Positions 9,039 to 17,337 of a stretch of 45,105 nucleotides of DNA are shown piece after piece (position 1 is the stretch's first letter; each line of letters begins with the position of its first letter). Source of the stretch: Candidatus Brocadia sapporoensis (GTDB taxonomy: Bacteria; Planctomycetota; Brocadiia; Brocadiales; Brocadiaceae); contig NZ_MJUW02000077.1 in the NCBI RefSeq assembly GCF_001753675.2, positions 1-45,105 on the forward strand, in the 5' to 3' direction. Both the position numbers and the translations under genes were made by a program. The notes under the pieces are model-generated. The model did not search any database. It had not been told where the DNA came from and worked only from the letters and a program-made list of their open reading frames with translations.

Positions 9039-10109
9039 ATGACAAAAAAAATAAAAAGAGGACTATCTTACAGAGATGCCGGAGTTGATATTGACACAAA
9101 AGGTCAATTTACTACAGATATTTATTCAAAAATGCGAACGACCTTTGATCAGAGGGTGATTGAAAATCCTGATGGTTTTGGCGGATTGTTCACTTTAAAC
9201 TCCCGGGTGAAGAAATATCGTCAACCTGTTCTTGTCTCTTCTACGGATGGAGTTGGTACCAAGTTAAAGATTGCATTTATGATGGATAAGCACGACACCA
9301 TCGGGATTGATCTGGTGGCCATGTGCGTCAATGATATCATCGTATTGGGCGCCGAGCCCCTGTTTCTCCTGGACTACCTGGCCAGCAGCAAGATCGTGCC
9401 AAGGGTGCTTCACGAGGTATTGGATGGTATTGTGGATGGTTGTCGTCAGGCAGGCTGCGCCCTCATTGGCGGTGAAACACCGGAGATGCCCGGGTTTTAT
9501 CACGAGGGGGAATACGATATCGCAGCCTTTGTAGTCGGCGTTGTTGAAAAAAACAAAATTATTAATGGGAAGACAATAAAACCCGGAGACGTGGTGATTG
9601 GTTTGCAATCGGGCGGAATCCATAGCAATGGATTTTCCCTTGTGAGAAAGGTCTTCTTTGACAAGGCAAAGATGAAGATAACCCAGAGTCTAGACAAGTA
9701 TGGGTTGAAGACTACCCTGGGAACGGAATTACTGAAACCAACCAGGATCTACGTAAAGTCGATTCTGAGCGTGCTAAGCAAGCACAAGACCCGGAGGATC
9801 ATAAAGGGGATGGCGCATATTACCGGGGGTGGCCTGTTGGAAAATATACCCCGTATCTTACCGCAAGGTTGTGCCGTTCGTTTGGAAAGAAACAAATGGA
9901 ATATCCCGGAGATATTTAAAATTGTTCAGAACGTTGGCAACATTGAGGATCAGGAAATGTTCCGTGTGTTTAACATGGGAATAGGGATGGTATTGGTTGT
10001 ATCCAAATATGATGTGAAAACAGTCTTAGCCGATCTTAAACACGCAAAAGAACCGGGAACGGTTATTGGTGAGGTGGTAAAAGGAAGCGGGATTGTGCAT
10101 GTTGTGTAA
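9039..10109 (+). CDS. purM: Phosphoribosylformylglycinamidine cyclo-ligase (AIR synthetase)
   Basis: PurM closes the imidazole ring in purine synthesis, turning FGAM plus ATP into AIR. The 356 residues carry the family's landmarks: the SYRDAGVDID opening, VSSTDGVGTKLKIA, the metal and nucleotide-contacting GGETPEMPGFY, GLQSGGIHSNGFSL, and ITGGGLLENIPR near the C-terminus. The first ATG at 9028 stops after four codons, so 9039 is the start. It is followed, after a 635-bp gap, by guaA, another purine gene on the same strand. Confidence 0.95.
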   Translation: MTKKIKRGLSYRDAGVDIDTKGQFTTDIYSKMRTTFDQRVIENPDGFGGLFTLNSRVKKYRQPVLVSSTDGVGTKLKIAFMMDKHDTIGIDLVAMCVNDIIVLGAEPLFLLDYLASSKIVPRVLHEVLDGIVDGCRQAGCALIGGETPEMPGFYHEGEYDIAAFVVGVVEKNKIINGKTIKPGDVVIGLQSGGIHSNGFSLVRKVFFDKAKMKITQSLDKYGLKTTLGTELLKPTRIYVKSILSVLSKHKTRRIIKGMAHITGGGLLENIPRILPQGCAVRLERNKWNIPEIFKIVQNVGNIEDQEMFRVFNMGIGMVLVVSKYDVKTVLADLKHAKEPGTVIGEVVKGSGIVHVV

Positions 10110-10744
10110 AAAGATTTTACGCAAGATCGAAAAAAAACAAAAATATAAATATTGACGGCAAGATAAATCATGTTCCTTTGGGTAAGCTTAACCTCACCCT
10201 CGTCCTCTTGCTGGGAATGTTAAAGTCTTTACAAAGGTTATAAGGCTAATAATGGCTCATGATCTCTATTTGTACGGTTTCCATCATTTTTGAACGGCTT
10301 TATCGGGTACCCAGTGAACTCCGGACTTCATAGATTTCCGCCTAAAACATGCGGGAACGATCTTCCGAGAGGAGTACAATAAGGTATGTAAATCCCCAAC
10401 CGGACAGCATTGATTACTTCATAACTTTTTTTGCACGGAAAATATTCTTCTACATCTGCTTACTTCCTCAGCTACTTGCCCTGTGAAAATTCTTAAACGA
10501 TATTTTGGTATCCATAGAATATGATATTGACAATGCTATATCGTATGCGATAATTTGCGAAACCGACTCCTTCGTTACTTCCGTATTGATGTTATCGGGA
10601 TAAATTAACTGATATTGTAACAATAGGGTGTTTTACTGACAAAATCACCCTTTTCTGACTACACTCTCTGGGTGTAGATTTTTACATTGGTACTAAAAAG
10701 ACAAGAAATCATTCCAATAACTACTTCATGTTCCGGGAAACGAA
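10110..10744. other. purM-guaA intergenic region, no gene seen
   Basis: No supported gene on either strand. The minus strand holds scattered short open stretches between about 10200 and 10450 with many stops, so an ancient remnant is possible but unrecognisable. Two hairpins lie just before guaA (see 10625-10676). I see no purine or other riboswitch motif. Confidence 0.5.
10625..10676 (+). terminator. Two consecutive hairpins upstream of guaA
   Basis: AGGGTGTTTT (10625-10634) can pair with AAAATCACCCT (10641-10651) with one bulge and runs into TTTT. A second small hairpin TACAC...GTGTA (10660-10676) is followed by GATTTTT. Both resemble weak intrinsic terminators and could form an attenuator in the guaA leader, but the stems are short. 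Confidence 0.3.
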
Positions 10745-12295
10745 ATGATGGATGACAAGAAGGAAAAGATTTTAATCCTCGATTTTGGCTCTCAATACGC
10801 CCAGCTTATTGCACGCCGGGTAAGAGAGAATAACGTTTATAGTGAGATTGTGTCACACAAGATAACTATAGCGGAGATACAAAAGGCCAATCCAAAAGGC
10901 ATTATCCTCAGCGGTGGTCCAGCCAGCGTGTATGCGAAAAATGCCCCGCGATGCGACGAAGGGATCGCTGCTCTGGGAATACCCATATTAGGCATCTGCT
11001 ACGGAATGCAACTGGGATGCCAGATGCTGGGCGCTACCGTTCGCCCAACTACCGCAAGGGAATACGGAAAAACTGCCTGCACGTTCAACACCGAAAGTAA
11101 GTTGTTCAAAGCATTGGCCAGAGATGCGGTTGTATGGATGAGCCATGGCGATCAGGTGGTAGAATTACCGGCAGAATTCGAATCACTTGCATTTACCAAT
11201 AATTGCCCTTTTGCAGCAGTAAAACATAGAAGGAAGGATTTTTACGCTGTACAATTCCATCCTGAAGTTTCACACACTCCGCAGGGAAATCATATCATTC
11301 GTAATTTTTTATATGAAATTTGCGGTTGCGCCGGTGACTGGAAGATGCACTCCTATATAGAAAAATCGGTAAGTGAGATTCGCAAACAAGTTGGAGAGGG
11401 AAGGGTCATTTGTGGATTATCGGGCGGGGTCGATTCCGCTGTAACAGCGGCGCTCATCCATAGAGCCATTGGAAATCGCCTGTCCTGCATTTTTGTTGAT
11501 AACGGACTTCTAAGAAACTATGAGGCCGATGAGGTTATAAAAACGTTTAAAGAAAACTTTACTATAGATCTGCACGCCATTGATGCACAGAACCGTTTTT
11601 TAGAAAAACTAAAAGGCGTAACTGATCCGGAAAAAAAACGTAAAATTATTGGACACGAATTTATTGAGGTTTTCAAGGAAGAGGCAAAGAAGATATCTCA
11701 GGCAAAATTTCTTGCGCAGGGTACGCTTTATCCCGACGTCATTGAAAGCATCCCCGCCCATGGCGGTCCGACGGTCACCATCAAGAGTCACCACAATGTG
11801 GGTGGCCTGCCGGCAGAGTTAGGTTTTGAACTCGTTGAACCACTGAGACTTTTATTCAAAGACGAGGTGCGAAAGATAGGAGAAGCGCTTGGATTGCCGG
11901 AAGAATTGGTCTGGCGTCATCCCTTTCCTGGCCCTGGACTAGCCATCCGGATTATTGGTGAGGTTACAAAGCCACGCCTCGATATCCTTCGGAATGCGGA
12001 TAGGATTGTTATCGAAGAAATACGCAAGGCAGGTCTCTATCGTTCCATAGCCCAGTGTTTTGCCGTACTTTTACCGCTCAGTACTGTGGGGGTTATGGGG
12101 GATGAAAGGAGTTATGAAAACGTCATTGCCGTTCGTGCGGTAGAGACAACCGACTTTATGACTGCCAATTGGTACCGTATACCCTATGACGTATTGGAAA
12201 TTATTTCCAGCCGGATTATCAACGAAGTCAAAGGCGTCAACCGCGTAGTTTACGACATCAGTACCAAACCACCGAGTACCATTGAGTGGGAGTAG
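10745..12295 (+). CDS. guaA: GMP synthase (glutamine-hydrolysing)
   Basis: GuaA aminates XMP to GMP with glutamine as nitrogen donor. The N-terminal class I amidotransferase has the nucleophile motif GICYGMQLG and the [10 protein letters not shown] histidine/glutamate pair. The ATP-pyrophosphatase domain has the PP-loop LSGGVDSAV. The C-terminal dimerisation domain ends in the invariant [11 protein letters not shown]. The 516 residues are typical. ATG codons lie at 10745 and 10748. The 3' end is intact and directly borders the cassette array that starts at 12423. guaA 3' ends are known integration sites for genomic islands in other bacteria. Confidence 0.96.
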   Translation: MMDDKKEKILILDFGSQYAQLIARRVRENNVYSEIVSHKITIAEIQKANPKGIILSGGPASVYAKNAPRCDEGIAALGIPILGICYGMQLGCQMLGATVRPTTAREYGKTACTFNTESKLFKALARDAVVWMSHGDQVVELPAEFESLAFTNNCPFAAVKHRRKDFYAVQFHPEVSHTPQGNHIIRNFLYEICGCAGDWKMHSYIEKSVSEIRKQVGEGRVICGLSGGVDSAVTAALIHRAIGNRLSCIFVDNGLLRNYEADEVIKTFKENFTIDLHAIDAQNRFLEKLKGVTDPEKKRKIIGHEFIEVFKEEAKKISQAKFLAQGTLYPDVIESIPAHGGPTVTIKSHHNVGGLPAELGFELVEPLRLLFKDEVRKIGEALGLPEELVWRHPFPGPGLAIRIIGEVTKPRLDILRNADRIVIEEIRKAGLYRSIAQCFAVLLPLSTVGVMGDERSYENVIAVRAVETTDFMTANWYRIPYDVLEIISSRIINEVKGVNRVVYDISTKPPSTIEWE

Positions 12296-12422
12296 GCATT
12301 TTTGCGCAATGAAATGGGTCGTATGATCCAACAAATAAGTTCTTTCCGTAACCGGGCAACGATAAAGCTGAGTTGCGCCCAACAAAGGTAGCAACCAGGT
12401 TTGAATAAGACAAACTGTCTAT

Positions 12423-12484
12423 GTTTAACAATCGCTTGAACGGAGACTCGCTCTTGGGCGTCAATCTCCAGCAACTTGTTAGAT
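12423..12484 (-). mobile_element. attC-like recombination site closing the toxin-antitoxin cassette
   Basis: Read on the minus strand, the site opens with R'' ATCTAAC (RYYYAAC) and closes with R' GTTAAAC (GTTRRRY). Between them TAACAA/TTGTTA, GCT/AGC and GGAGA/TCTCC can pair, with unpaired extrahelical bases, as in an attC hairpin. The toxin stop codon (12479-12481) lies inside R''. Its R'' is complementary at 6 of 7 positions to the first bases of the same cassette (G/TTGGAT at 12995-12989), as expected for a gene cassette that has existed as a circle. Confidence 0.65.
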
Positions 12485-12775
12485 TTTTTCTTTATCGAAC
12501 ATACGTTTTCCATGTATTACGGTAAGAATATGAATCTCATTTGCTTTGATTTCATAAACGATACGATATTGGAAAACAAATAATTCTCGAATAGATTCAT
12601 CGCCAACCTCTGGCACAACTCTGCCTATTTTGGGGTGTTGGATTAGCGACTGAGGAGCTTCAAATATTTTTTGAATTGTAGATTCAGCATAAAACTCAGA
12701 ATCTCTTGCGATAAACTCCCCAATTGCCTCTATATCTTCTAAAGCTTCAGGTGACCAAATTATTTTGTAATCCAT
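12479..12775 (-). CDS. ParE/RelE-superfamily toxin
   Basis: A 98-residue protein of the ParE/RelE toxin fold, which poisons gyrase or cuts ribosome-bound mRNA depending on the branch. The sequence has the ParE-type order: IIWSPEALEDIEAIGEFIARDS helices, HPKIGRVVPEVGDESIREL, the FQYRIVYEI strand and a closing VIHGKRMFD strand. The E(S)IREL...YRIVYEI block favours ParE over RelE. It overlaps its antitoxin gene by 16 bp, a sign of translational coupling. It is cargo of an integron-type cassette, where such modules are thought to stabilise the array. Confidence 0.85.
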   Translation of the reverse strand: MDYKIIWSPEALEDIEAIGEFIARDSEFYAESTIQKIFEAPQSLIQHPKIGRVVPEVGDESIRELFVFQYRIVYEIKANEIHILTVIHGKRMFDKEKI

Positions 12776-12948
12776 TTTGAAAGTCGTACTTTGGCTTCCT
12801 CGTAGGAAATACCTTTACCGTTTTTTATGGATTCTTGGCCCTTCCTGATCTTTTCTAGCACATAAAGATGGTATTGGATGTCTTCCAGTGTGGCATCTTC
12901 CGGCAAGTGATGAATCATTTTTGTAATGTTGTCTTTTAAAGTACTCAT
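12760..12948 (-). CDS. Antitoxin partner of the ParE-type toxin
   Basis: A 62-residue protein starting at ATG 12948 (MSTLKDNITKMIHHLPEDAT). An upstream in-frame start at 13017 would run through the attC site and is unlikely. It resembles the small helical antitoxins paired with ParE/RelE toxins, with the usual LP(E/D)DAT(L)EDIQYHLYVLEKI first half and a K-rich C-terminal arm containing SYEEAKVRLSKW. I see no classical ribbon-helix-helix, so DNA binding is inferred from the palindrome just upstream of its start (12957-12976). The toxin follows with a 16-bp overlap. Confidence 0.75.
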   Translation of the reverse strand: MSTLKDNITKMIHHLPEDATLEDIQYHLYVLEKIRKGQESIKNGKGISYEEAKVRLSKWITK

Positions 12949-12956
12949 AACAATAT

Positions 12957-12976
12957 TATAGGAAATTTTTCCTATA
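12957..12976. promoter_or_regulatory. Probable toxin-antitoxin operator palindrome
   Basis: TATAGGAAA and TTTCCTATA form nine-base perfect arms around TT, ending 8 bp before the antitoxin ATG. A palindrome at the promoter and ribosome-binding position is the usual autoregulatory operator of type II toxin-antitoxin operons. It lies within the short leader of the cassette, so the cassette would carry its own regulation. Confidence 0.55.
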
Positions 12977-12988
12977 GAATGAAGTAAA

Positions 12989-13064
12989 ATCCAACGCTGC
13001 GCATAACCGGCTGGCAATGAAGCGCAGCGAAATTGCCAGTCCGCGTTGATGCGGTTGTTAGCGG
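12989..13064 (-). mobile_element. attC-like recombination site closing the TIR cassette
   Basis: On the minus strand the site runs from R'' CGCTAAC (13064-13058) to R' GTTGGAT (12995-12989). The centre forms a strong hairpin: CTGGCAAT pairs with ATTGCCAG, flanked by GCGG/CCGG-type and CGC/GCG pairs with bulges. The TIR stop codon (13058-13060) lies inside R''. R'' departs from the RYYYAAC consensus in its first two bases but is exactly complementary to the start of its own cassette (GTTAGCG at 14075-14069), which is a stronger test than the consensus. Confidence 0.75.
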
Positions 13065-14038
13065 TTCCCTTTTGGTTGCAAAGCCTTTCTTAACTCTCCG
13101 ATGCCCTCACTCCACTTTGATTCATCTGAGAAATCTATGTATTTCAGTCTTCTAATGAGGTTATCGATAGGTTCGGGGAAACTCTCTTCTTTTGTAAGCA
13201 CTACTGGAATTATGTTTTTACCATCAGCGAAACCCATAAATTGGGACACCTCGAAGTTGACCCAGCTTGACTCTGTTGAATGTCTGGAAATCACAAGAAG
13301 CAAGTAGTCTGTGTCGCAGGAACGAAGGCTGTTCGTAATCGTCTGCTGAATATCAGCACCGGCAAGAATCTCATTCTCGTCAATCCAGAATCGAATATCT
13401 GAAGACAGTTCATGAATGAGCTTTTTAACAAATGCTTTGTCTTTGCTGGAGTGGCTAATAAAGACTGTAGATTTTGGAAGTTGTCTTGTTATTGTTTCTT
13501 TGAATTGATGATTCACCCGGTCATGCCAAATTAGATTTTCAGATAAAAAAGTCTCGGACAGTTTTTGTGCAAGATGGTGCGTCCGTTTTACTTCGATGCA
13601 AGCATTGATAGCTTCTTTCAGTTTATGTGGGAATCTGTCAAAGGTGCTACAAGCGAAACCTGCAAAAAACTCAGGATAATAGTGATAGGTTGACCAGCCA
13701 CCCGGTTTGGGAACGCCACCACCTTCAAGGCTAAAAAATATAAAAGTTGGGTCGTTCTTGAGTGGTATTCCCATTGTCTTAAATTCATTTCGCATATATC
13801 GCCAGTCTTCGTCCGGAATGATGTTCCCTTCATAAATGAGTGGCGTGAATATGTGAAAGTTCTTACCGCTGAATGATGATATCCTGTCTTTGTTATTTTT
13901 AAAGTAATCCACATACTCATTGTCGAGTGACGAGAAAAAAGCAATCATGAACCGAGAATTTTCCGGCTTCAATTGCTGTTCATTCATCAAACGGACTACT
14001 TCCTCAATCCACTTCTCAGTCGGATGTATGTACCACAC
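13058..14038 (-). CDS. TIR-domain protein with unrecognised N-terminal half
   Basis: The C-terminal part (about 190-305) is a TIR domain: TVFISHSSKDKAFVKKL as strand A and box 1, WIDENEILAGADI as the BB-loop region, DYLLLVISRHSTESSWVNFEV with the probable catalytic glutamate E263, then IIPVVL. Bacterial TIR domains of this type often cleave NAD+ and serve as effectors in phage defence. Whether this one does is inference. Residues 1-180 are unknown, rich in aromatic residues (SLEGGGVPKPGGWSTYHYYPEFFAGF). The start is GTG at 14038, chosen because AAGGAG lies 7 nt upstream. The stop is inside the attC R'' box. Cargo of cassette 1. Confidence 0.85.
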   Translation of the reverse strand: MWYIHPTEKWIEEVVRLMNEQQLKPENSRFMIAFFSSLDNEYVDYFKNNKDRISSFSGKNFHIFTPLIYEGNIIPDEDWRYMRNEFKTMGIPLKNDPTFIFFSLEGGGVPKPGGWSTYHYYPEFFAGFACSTFDRFPHKLKEAINACIEVKRTHHLAQKLSETFLSENLIWHDRVNHQFKETITRQLPKSTVFISHSSKDKAFVKKLIHELSSDIRFWIDENEILAGADIQQTITNSLRSCDTDYLLLVISRHSTESSWVNFEVSQFMGFADGKNIIPVVLTKEESFPEPIDNLIRRLKYIDFSDESKWSEGIGELRKALQPKGNR

Positions 14039-14078
14039 GGTTCACTCCTTCATCCTGTATTGTGTTACCGCTAACAAT

Positions 14079-14106
14079 GTTATTAACAAGTTTTCCTTTT
14101 AATAAC
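14079..14106. promoter_or_regulatory. Inverted repeat upstream of the TIR gene
   Basis: GTTATTAA (14079-14086) and TTAATAAC (14099-14106) are perfect inverted arms around 12 bases, about 40 bp upstream of the TIR start and just outside the cassette boundary. It could be an operator or part of the resident integration site. Nothing else recognisable lies between here and 14437. Confidence 0.35.
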
Positions 14107-14564
14107 AAAAAGGTACAACGTTTGTCAACTAAAAAGGCATTTAAATTGACCTATGAAGTCTTTATAAATATAATTTCTACCTCGTTAGTAACACAGATTG
14201 AGTGATAACAAGAAATAGGATAAGTATTCATGCTCAATATCCCTGCCGCTCTTTTTACAAAATAGAGCATAACACTAAGTGAAAAATTGGTTCCGGTTTC
14301 CATTCATAATAACAATCCCAGATGTGTAGCCCGGTTCAACTCTATCTTTACCAAATAAATTGGGTATCAGATCTTGTTGTCCCTTAGGTTATTTCAAAGA
14401 CAAATTCGACACTTTTAGCAAAGATGTGAACAAAATTAACCCTGTCAGAGTTTGAAACTCTGACAGGGTTGAAGTACAAATTTTGCGATTCCTATTTTGT
14501 CTTTTCTAATTTGTTTGGGCTATGAGACATTTAACCGTAAAGCCCTTCATAACACGGCGTTCCT
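14107..14564. other. Gene-free stretch between TIR gene and barrel gene
   Basis: No gene seen on either strand. The only notable structure is the palindrome at 14438-14470. The rest is AT-rich with frequent stops. Confidence 0.5.
14438..14470. repeat. Perfect 33-bp palindromic repeat, possible terminator
   Basis: AACCCTGTCAGAGTTT and its exact complement flank a single G. It lies 95 bp past the stop of the minus-strand barrel gene, and on that strand it is followed by TTAATTTTGTT, so it could end that transcript. A second member of the family, sharing AATTAAC before and GTTGAAG after, is at 40705-40736, which marks it as a dispersed repeat. Confidence 0.65.
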
Positions 14565-15611
14565 TTAAAATGCCCAAACAATAGCTGCCATTGCTCTCCA
14601 GTCCACTACCTGTTGAACACCTCTGGCATGCTGGTAAAGAGGTTGTTGAAATTTCAGATCAATGCTCCCGCCCGTTTTTGGTATCCTTATCTGAAGAGAG
14701 GGTGTTATTGAAACAGAGGTAATACCTGTGTTGTCAGGGTTGTCTATAAGAGATACATCTGGTCTTGAATATTTACCGTCGTGATCTTTATCCTGTCCAG
14801 CATGAAATAGGTTGAGCTCCAGTCCGGGATTTAGATAACCGATTATCGGGTATCTGGCGACGAGATCCAGAGACACCTTGTCGCCAAATTCATAACCCTC
14901 ATCTCCTTCTGTGGTTACATGATACATAAGATTGGTCTGAAAGACCACAGGGGACAAGGTATGCATGTAGTTGACAAGAAAAATAGGATCCCAGGAACCT
15001 GTACCGGGCTGCATCATGGCGTGGACAAGATGGCCAGAATCTGTCCCTTCGTCGTTTTTACCTGTTGGAAGTTTTAGTCCCATGCCGGCAGTGAGCTTCT
15101 TTGTTGGAAAATCAGAATTATCCGTGTAGACTTTGTAAAGACCCATAAGAGTCATATCTCCAAACCCCTCGACGGCATCCATCTCCATCTTCATCTTCAT
15201 ATCCATGCCCATTGGACTCCTCATTACCATCTTCATGTCCATATCGTTGATAACATAGGGAATTGTAGCCATGAATTGGAGTCTCTTGGTTGCAGAGTAT
15301 GTCCCCAGCAGGGTATATTTTTGCATAATCATTCGTGTCGGGACAGAAAAACTTTTTTCCTCTTTTGGCATTTTGGGCCACGTTGAAGCAACATCATCCA
15401 ATACTGAATTAGGGCTTCTGCTATGGCTGCCCTCCCGTATCGTCTCCATATTGGAATACTCGTATTGAAGTGAGAGACCAAAATTTGTTGCCGTGATGAC
15501 ATTTGAGGTGGTTGCCTCGCAAAGCGATCTTGAGAGGCAACATTCGCCATGTGCGTAAGCAACGCCGGAAGTAAAAAAGAGGACTAAAAAAAATGTACCA
15601 AAGATTCTCAT
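14565..15611 (-). CDS. Outer-membrane barrel-type protein with Met-rich loop, probably metal-related
   Basis: The chosen start (ATG 15611, GAGGAAAT upstream) gives 348 residues with a clean signal peptide cut after AYA-20. The longer frame from 15683 adds a tail unlike a secreted protein. The mature part alternates amphipathic strands and ends in an aromatic residue (IVWAF), typical of outer-membrane beta barrels. It resembles the putative transporters grouped with phenol-degradation MetA proteins. Residues 124-144 hold nine methionines (DMDMKMVM, then GMDMKMKMEM), a likely soft-metal site such as Cu(I). The mature N-terminus has a HGECC motif. The gene lies downstream of a YcnI-like His-rich protein and a Cys-rich protein on the same strand, which supports copper or similar metal handling. 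Confidence 0.7.
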   Translation of the reverse strand: MRIFGTFFLVLFFTSGVAYAHGECCLSRSLCEATTSNVITATNFGLSLQYEYSNMETIREGSHSRSPNSVLDDVASTWPKMPKEEKSFSVPTRMIMQKYTLLGTYSATKRLQFMATIPYVINDMDMKMVMRSPMGMDMKMKMEMDAVEGFGDMTLMGLYKVYTDNSDFPTKKLTAGMGLKLPTGKNDEGTDSGHLVHAMMQPGTGSWDPIFLVNYMHTLSPVVFQTNLMYHVTTEGDEGYEFGDKVSLDLVARYPIIGYLNPGLELNLFHAGQDKDHDGKYSRPDVSLIDNPDNTGITSVSITPSLQIRIPKTGGSIDLKFQQPLYQHARGVQQVVDWRAMAAIVWAF

Positions 15612-16141
15612 AATATTTCCTCGGAAAATTGAATAACGTATAATCAAAAAAGTGTAATTTGCGCCAGAGTCGATCCCATGCACCCCATTGCAGAAGGAGG
15701 CTTAGTTTGCGATAAATATTCTCACATTTTAGCAAAAATGTTTTTTGGTGATAATGAGGCGCACCTTGCCACTCCGGTCTTTTCCGGTCCATTCTGGTTC
15801 GGGGATTTGTTTAATTAGACATTTGGCAACTTTGTATCTGTAGAGCGATAAGCCTCGTCGCTCTACAACCGTAGCTTTGAAATTCCTTAACATTAAATCA
15901 GGCCTGCAGCTAATGGTATTTGGTTAACCTTATCCCTAGCCTCCCCGTAAACAGGGAGGGAGACAGACTTCCCTTCGTTTACGGGAGGATCAGGAGGGTA
16001 ATTAAAAATTTAATGCATTAAATGCAGAATTTCCCCAGCGAACGGTCAATATGCAAAAGATGACTGTCCTTTTCCTGTCTGCATTCAGGTTACAAGGAAA
16101 ACACCGAACTACCATAAACTATAGGGAACGCAGGAACGGCT
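15612..16141. other. Intergenic region with two hairpin repeats
   Basis: No gene. A perfect 10-bp stem, TGTAGAGCGA (15839-15848) with TCGCTCTACA (15858-15867), and a longer imperfect inverted repeat CTCCCCGTAAAC (15941-15952) with GTTTACGGGAG (15977-15987) are present. Neither has a T-run, so they look like interspersed repeats rather than terminators, though either could end the transcript of the gene at 16142-17008. Confidence 0.55.
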
Positions 16142-17008
16142 TTAGTGGTTATGGCCGCCGTGGTGGCCTCCATGATCTCCATGGTCTCCGTGATTACCAT
16201 TTGCAGGCCAATATCCGGCAATCGGCAGAAATTTATCGATAGCCTCATCGGAAGGATATACACCAATCTCAAATCCTTTGTCACACCCCTCCGGTAGAGG
16301 ATTCTTTTCCAGGTCTCGTACGACTCTGAGGTTTGGCCAAAAATCCACCGATACGATGTCAGCGTCGTCGAACTTTTCCGTTAACCGACCTAACCATATA
16401 TCCGCGCGATCGTCATCATTCTTGTTGCTGGATTTGGTGCAATAGTTAGCAATAGCAATGTACACGGTCAGCGCCGTTGCGCAGGAATCTGATTTAAACG
16501 TGGGAAATGATGCGCTCCATGGAATGACTCCCAGCAAACCGTCCTGTAGTTTACCATTGGTAAAAACAAAGGCCCTGACGTCTTCTGTTAATTCTGAACC
16601 ATGTGAAATAAATGCCGGAACAGGCCCTGTCAACGTCTTGATTATTTTGAAGAGACTGTTTACTGCAGGTTTCGGAGTCATTACGGGATTACCTACGATA
16701 TGATCCTGAAGATTTACGGATTCTTTTGTATCCATGCGTTCAGCTATAGAGTCCTCACCATTGGGAAAAACAACGCTCTGCGCCCGTACAGGCTGATTTT
16801 TTGTGCCGTGAGCGTGGACCGCCGTTGCCCCGCATCCATGGGGTATACTAAACCAATTGAAACCACTCGTTCCCTCAAGCTCATCACGAGAGCTGTAATT
16901 CGTAGGAGTATTTTTCGACATAACTGTTGTGTGTGCTACAGCGTTTTCTGATATAATCAGTGTCGCAAAAATTGTGACAACGATAAGATGTTTTGAAAAT
17001 TTTACCAT
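16142..17008 (-). CDS. YcnI/DUF1775-like periplasmic metal-binding protein with His-rich tail
   Basis: Starting at ATG 17008 (GGAGGAAATAT upstream) gives 288 residues with a signal peptide that ends AVA before H26, so the mature protein begins His-Thr-Thr-Val. In the YcnI family the mature N-terminal histidine binds copper, and the following IPHGCGATAVHAHG segment (55-68) matches the family's PHGC motif. The last 20 residues are built of HGDHGG units with at least seven histidines. The middle is not recognised. It lies between the Cys-rich gene and the Met-rich barrel on the same strand. Copper is the favoured ligand, but nickel, cobalt or zinc binding by the His tail is possible. Confidence 0.7.
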   Translation of the reverse strand: MVKFSKHLIVVTIFATLIISENAVAHTTVMSKNTPTNYSSRDELEGTSGFNWFSIPHGCGATAVHAHGTKNQPVRAQSVVFPNGEDSIAERMDTKESVNLQDHIVGNPVMTPKPAVNSLFKIIKTLTGPVPAFISHGSELTEDVRAFVFTNGKLQDGLLGVIPWSASFPTFKSDSCATALTVYIAIANYCTKSSNKNDDDRADIWLGRLTEKFDDADIVSVDFWPNLRVVRDLEKNPLPEGCDKGFEIGVYPSDEAIDKFLPIAGYWPANGNHGDHGDHGGHHGGHNH

Positions 17009-17337
17009 ATGATATTTCCTCCAACTCTTAAAAATGATGTAGTTATTACGTATTTTCACGCTCGTCATGGGCAAGATAAGCATAGAAGATGGCTGATGGG
17101 AAACAAAAACATACAATATGATATCCCTGTGAACAGGCCAATGCCGGGTTGCCGGTAGTATCCTGCCTATGTATCGGATCTATTGATTAGCAATGTTCTA
17201 GTAAACGCCTAAAATAAGTTGACGGGTAATAGACCTCAAGGGCGGCAATAAAACGACCCCAATATAGGGATTGTTTCAGTGCGAAATATCCTCATGGCAA
17301 CTTTCTTTCGTCGTTTACGAGAATATGAGATTGGACT
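17009..17337. other. Intergenic region, nothing recognised
   Basis: About 330 bp between two minus-strand genes of the metal cluster. No ORF with family resemblance and no strong hairpin. It probably holds the promoter of the YcnI-like gene, since the spacing is too large for simple cotranscription to be assumed. Confidence 0.4.

Larger units (their letters stand above)
12429..14074 (-). mobile_element. Two-cassette integron-type array without an integrase (CALIN-like)
   Basis: On the minus strand, cassette 1 (14074-12995) is TIR gene plus attC and cassette 2 (12994-12429) is antitoxin-toxin plus attC. Each holds one cargo unit in the same direction, a very short leader, and a stop codon inside the R'' box. 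The array sits about 130 bp past the guaA stop. No tyrosine recombinase is in the window, so it fits the class of attC clusters lacking an integrase. What mobilised it and whether more cassettes once followed are unknown. Confidence 0.7.

Noticed and set aside
12250-12513. Minus-strand frames over the guaA 3' end
   Set aside because: They are antisense to the conserved guaA C-terminus and to the attC site. No ribosome binding site or family match.
13055-14077. 11-bp inverted repeats (TTGTTAGCGGT / ACCGCTAACAA) flanking the TIR gene as IS-like ends
   Set aside because: They are better explained as the R'' box and the cassette start, which must be complementary in an integron cassette. No transposase or target duplication is present.
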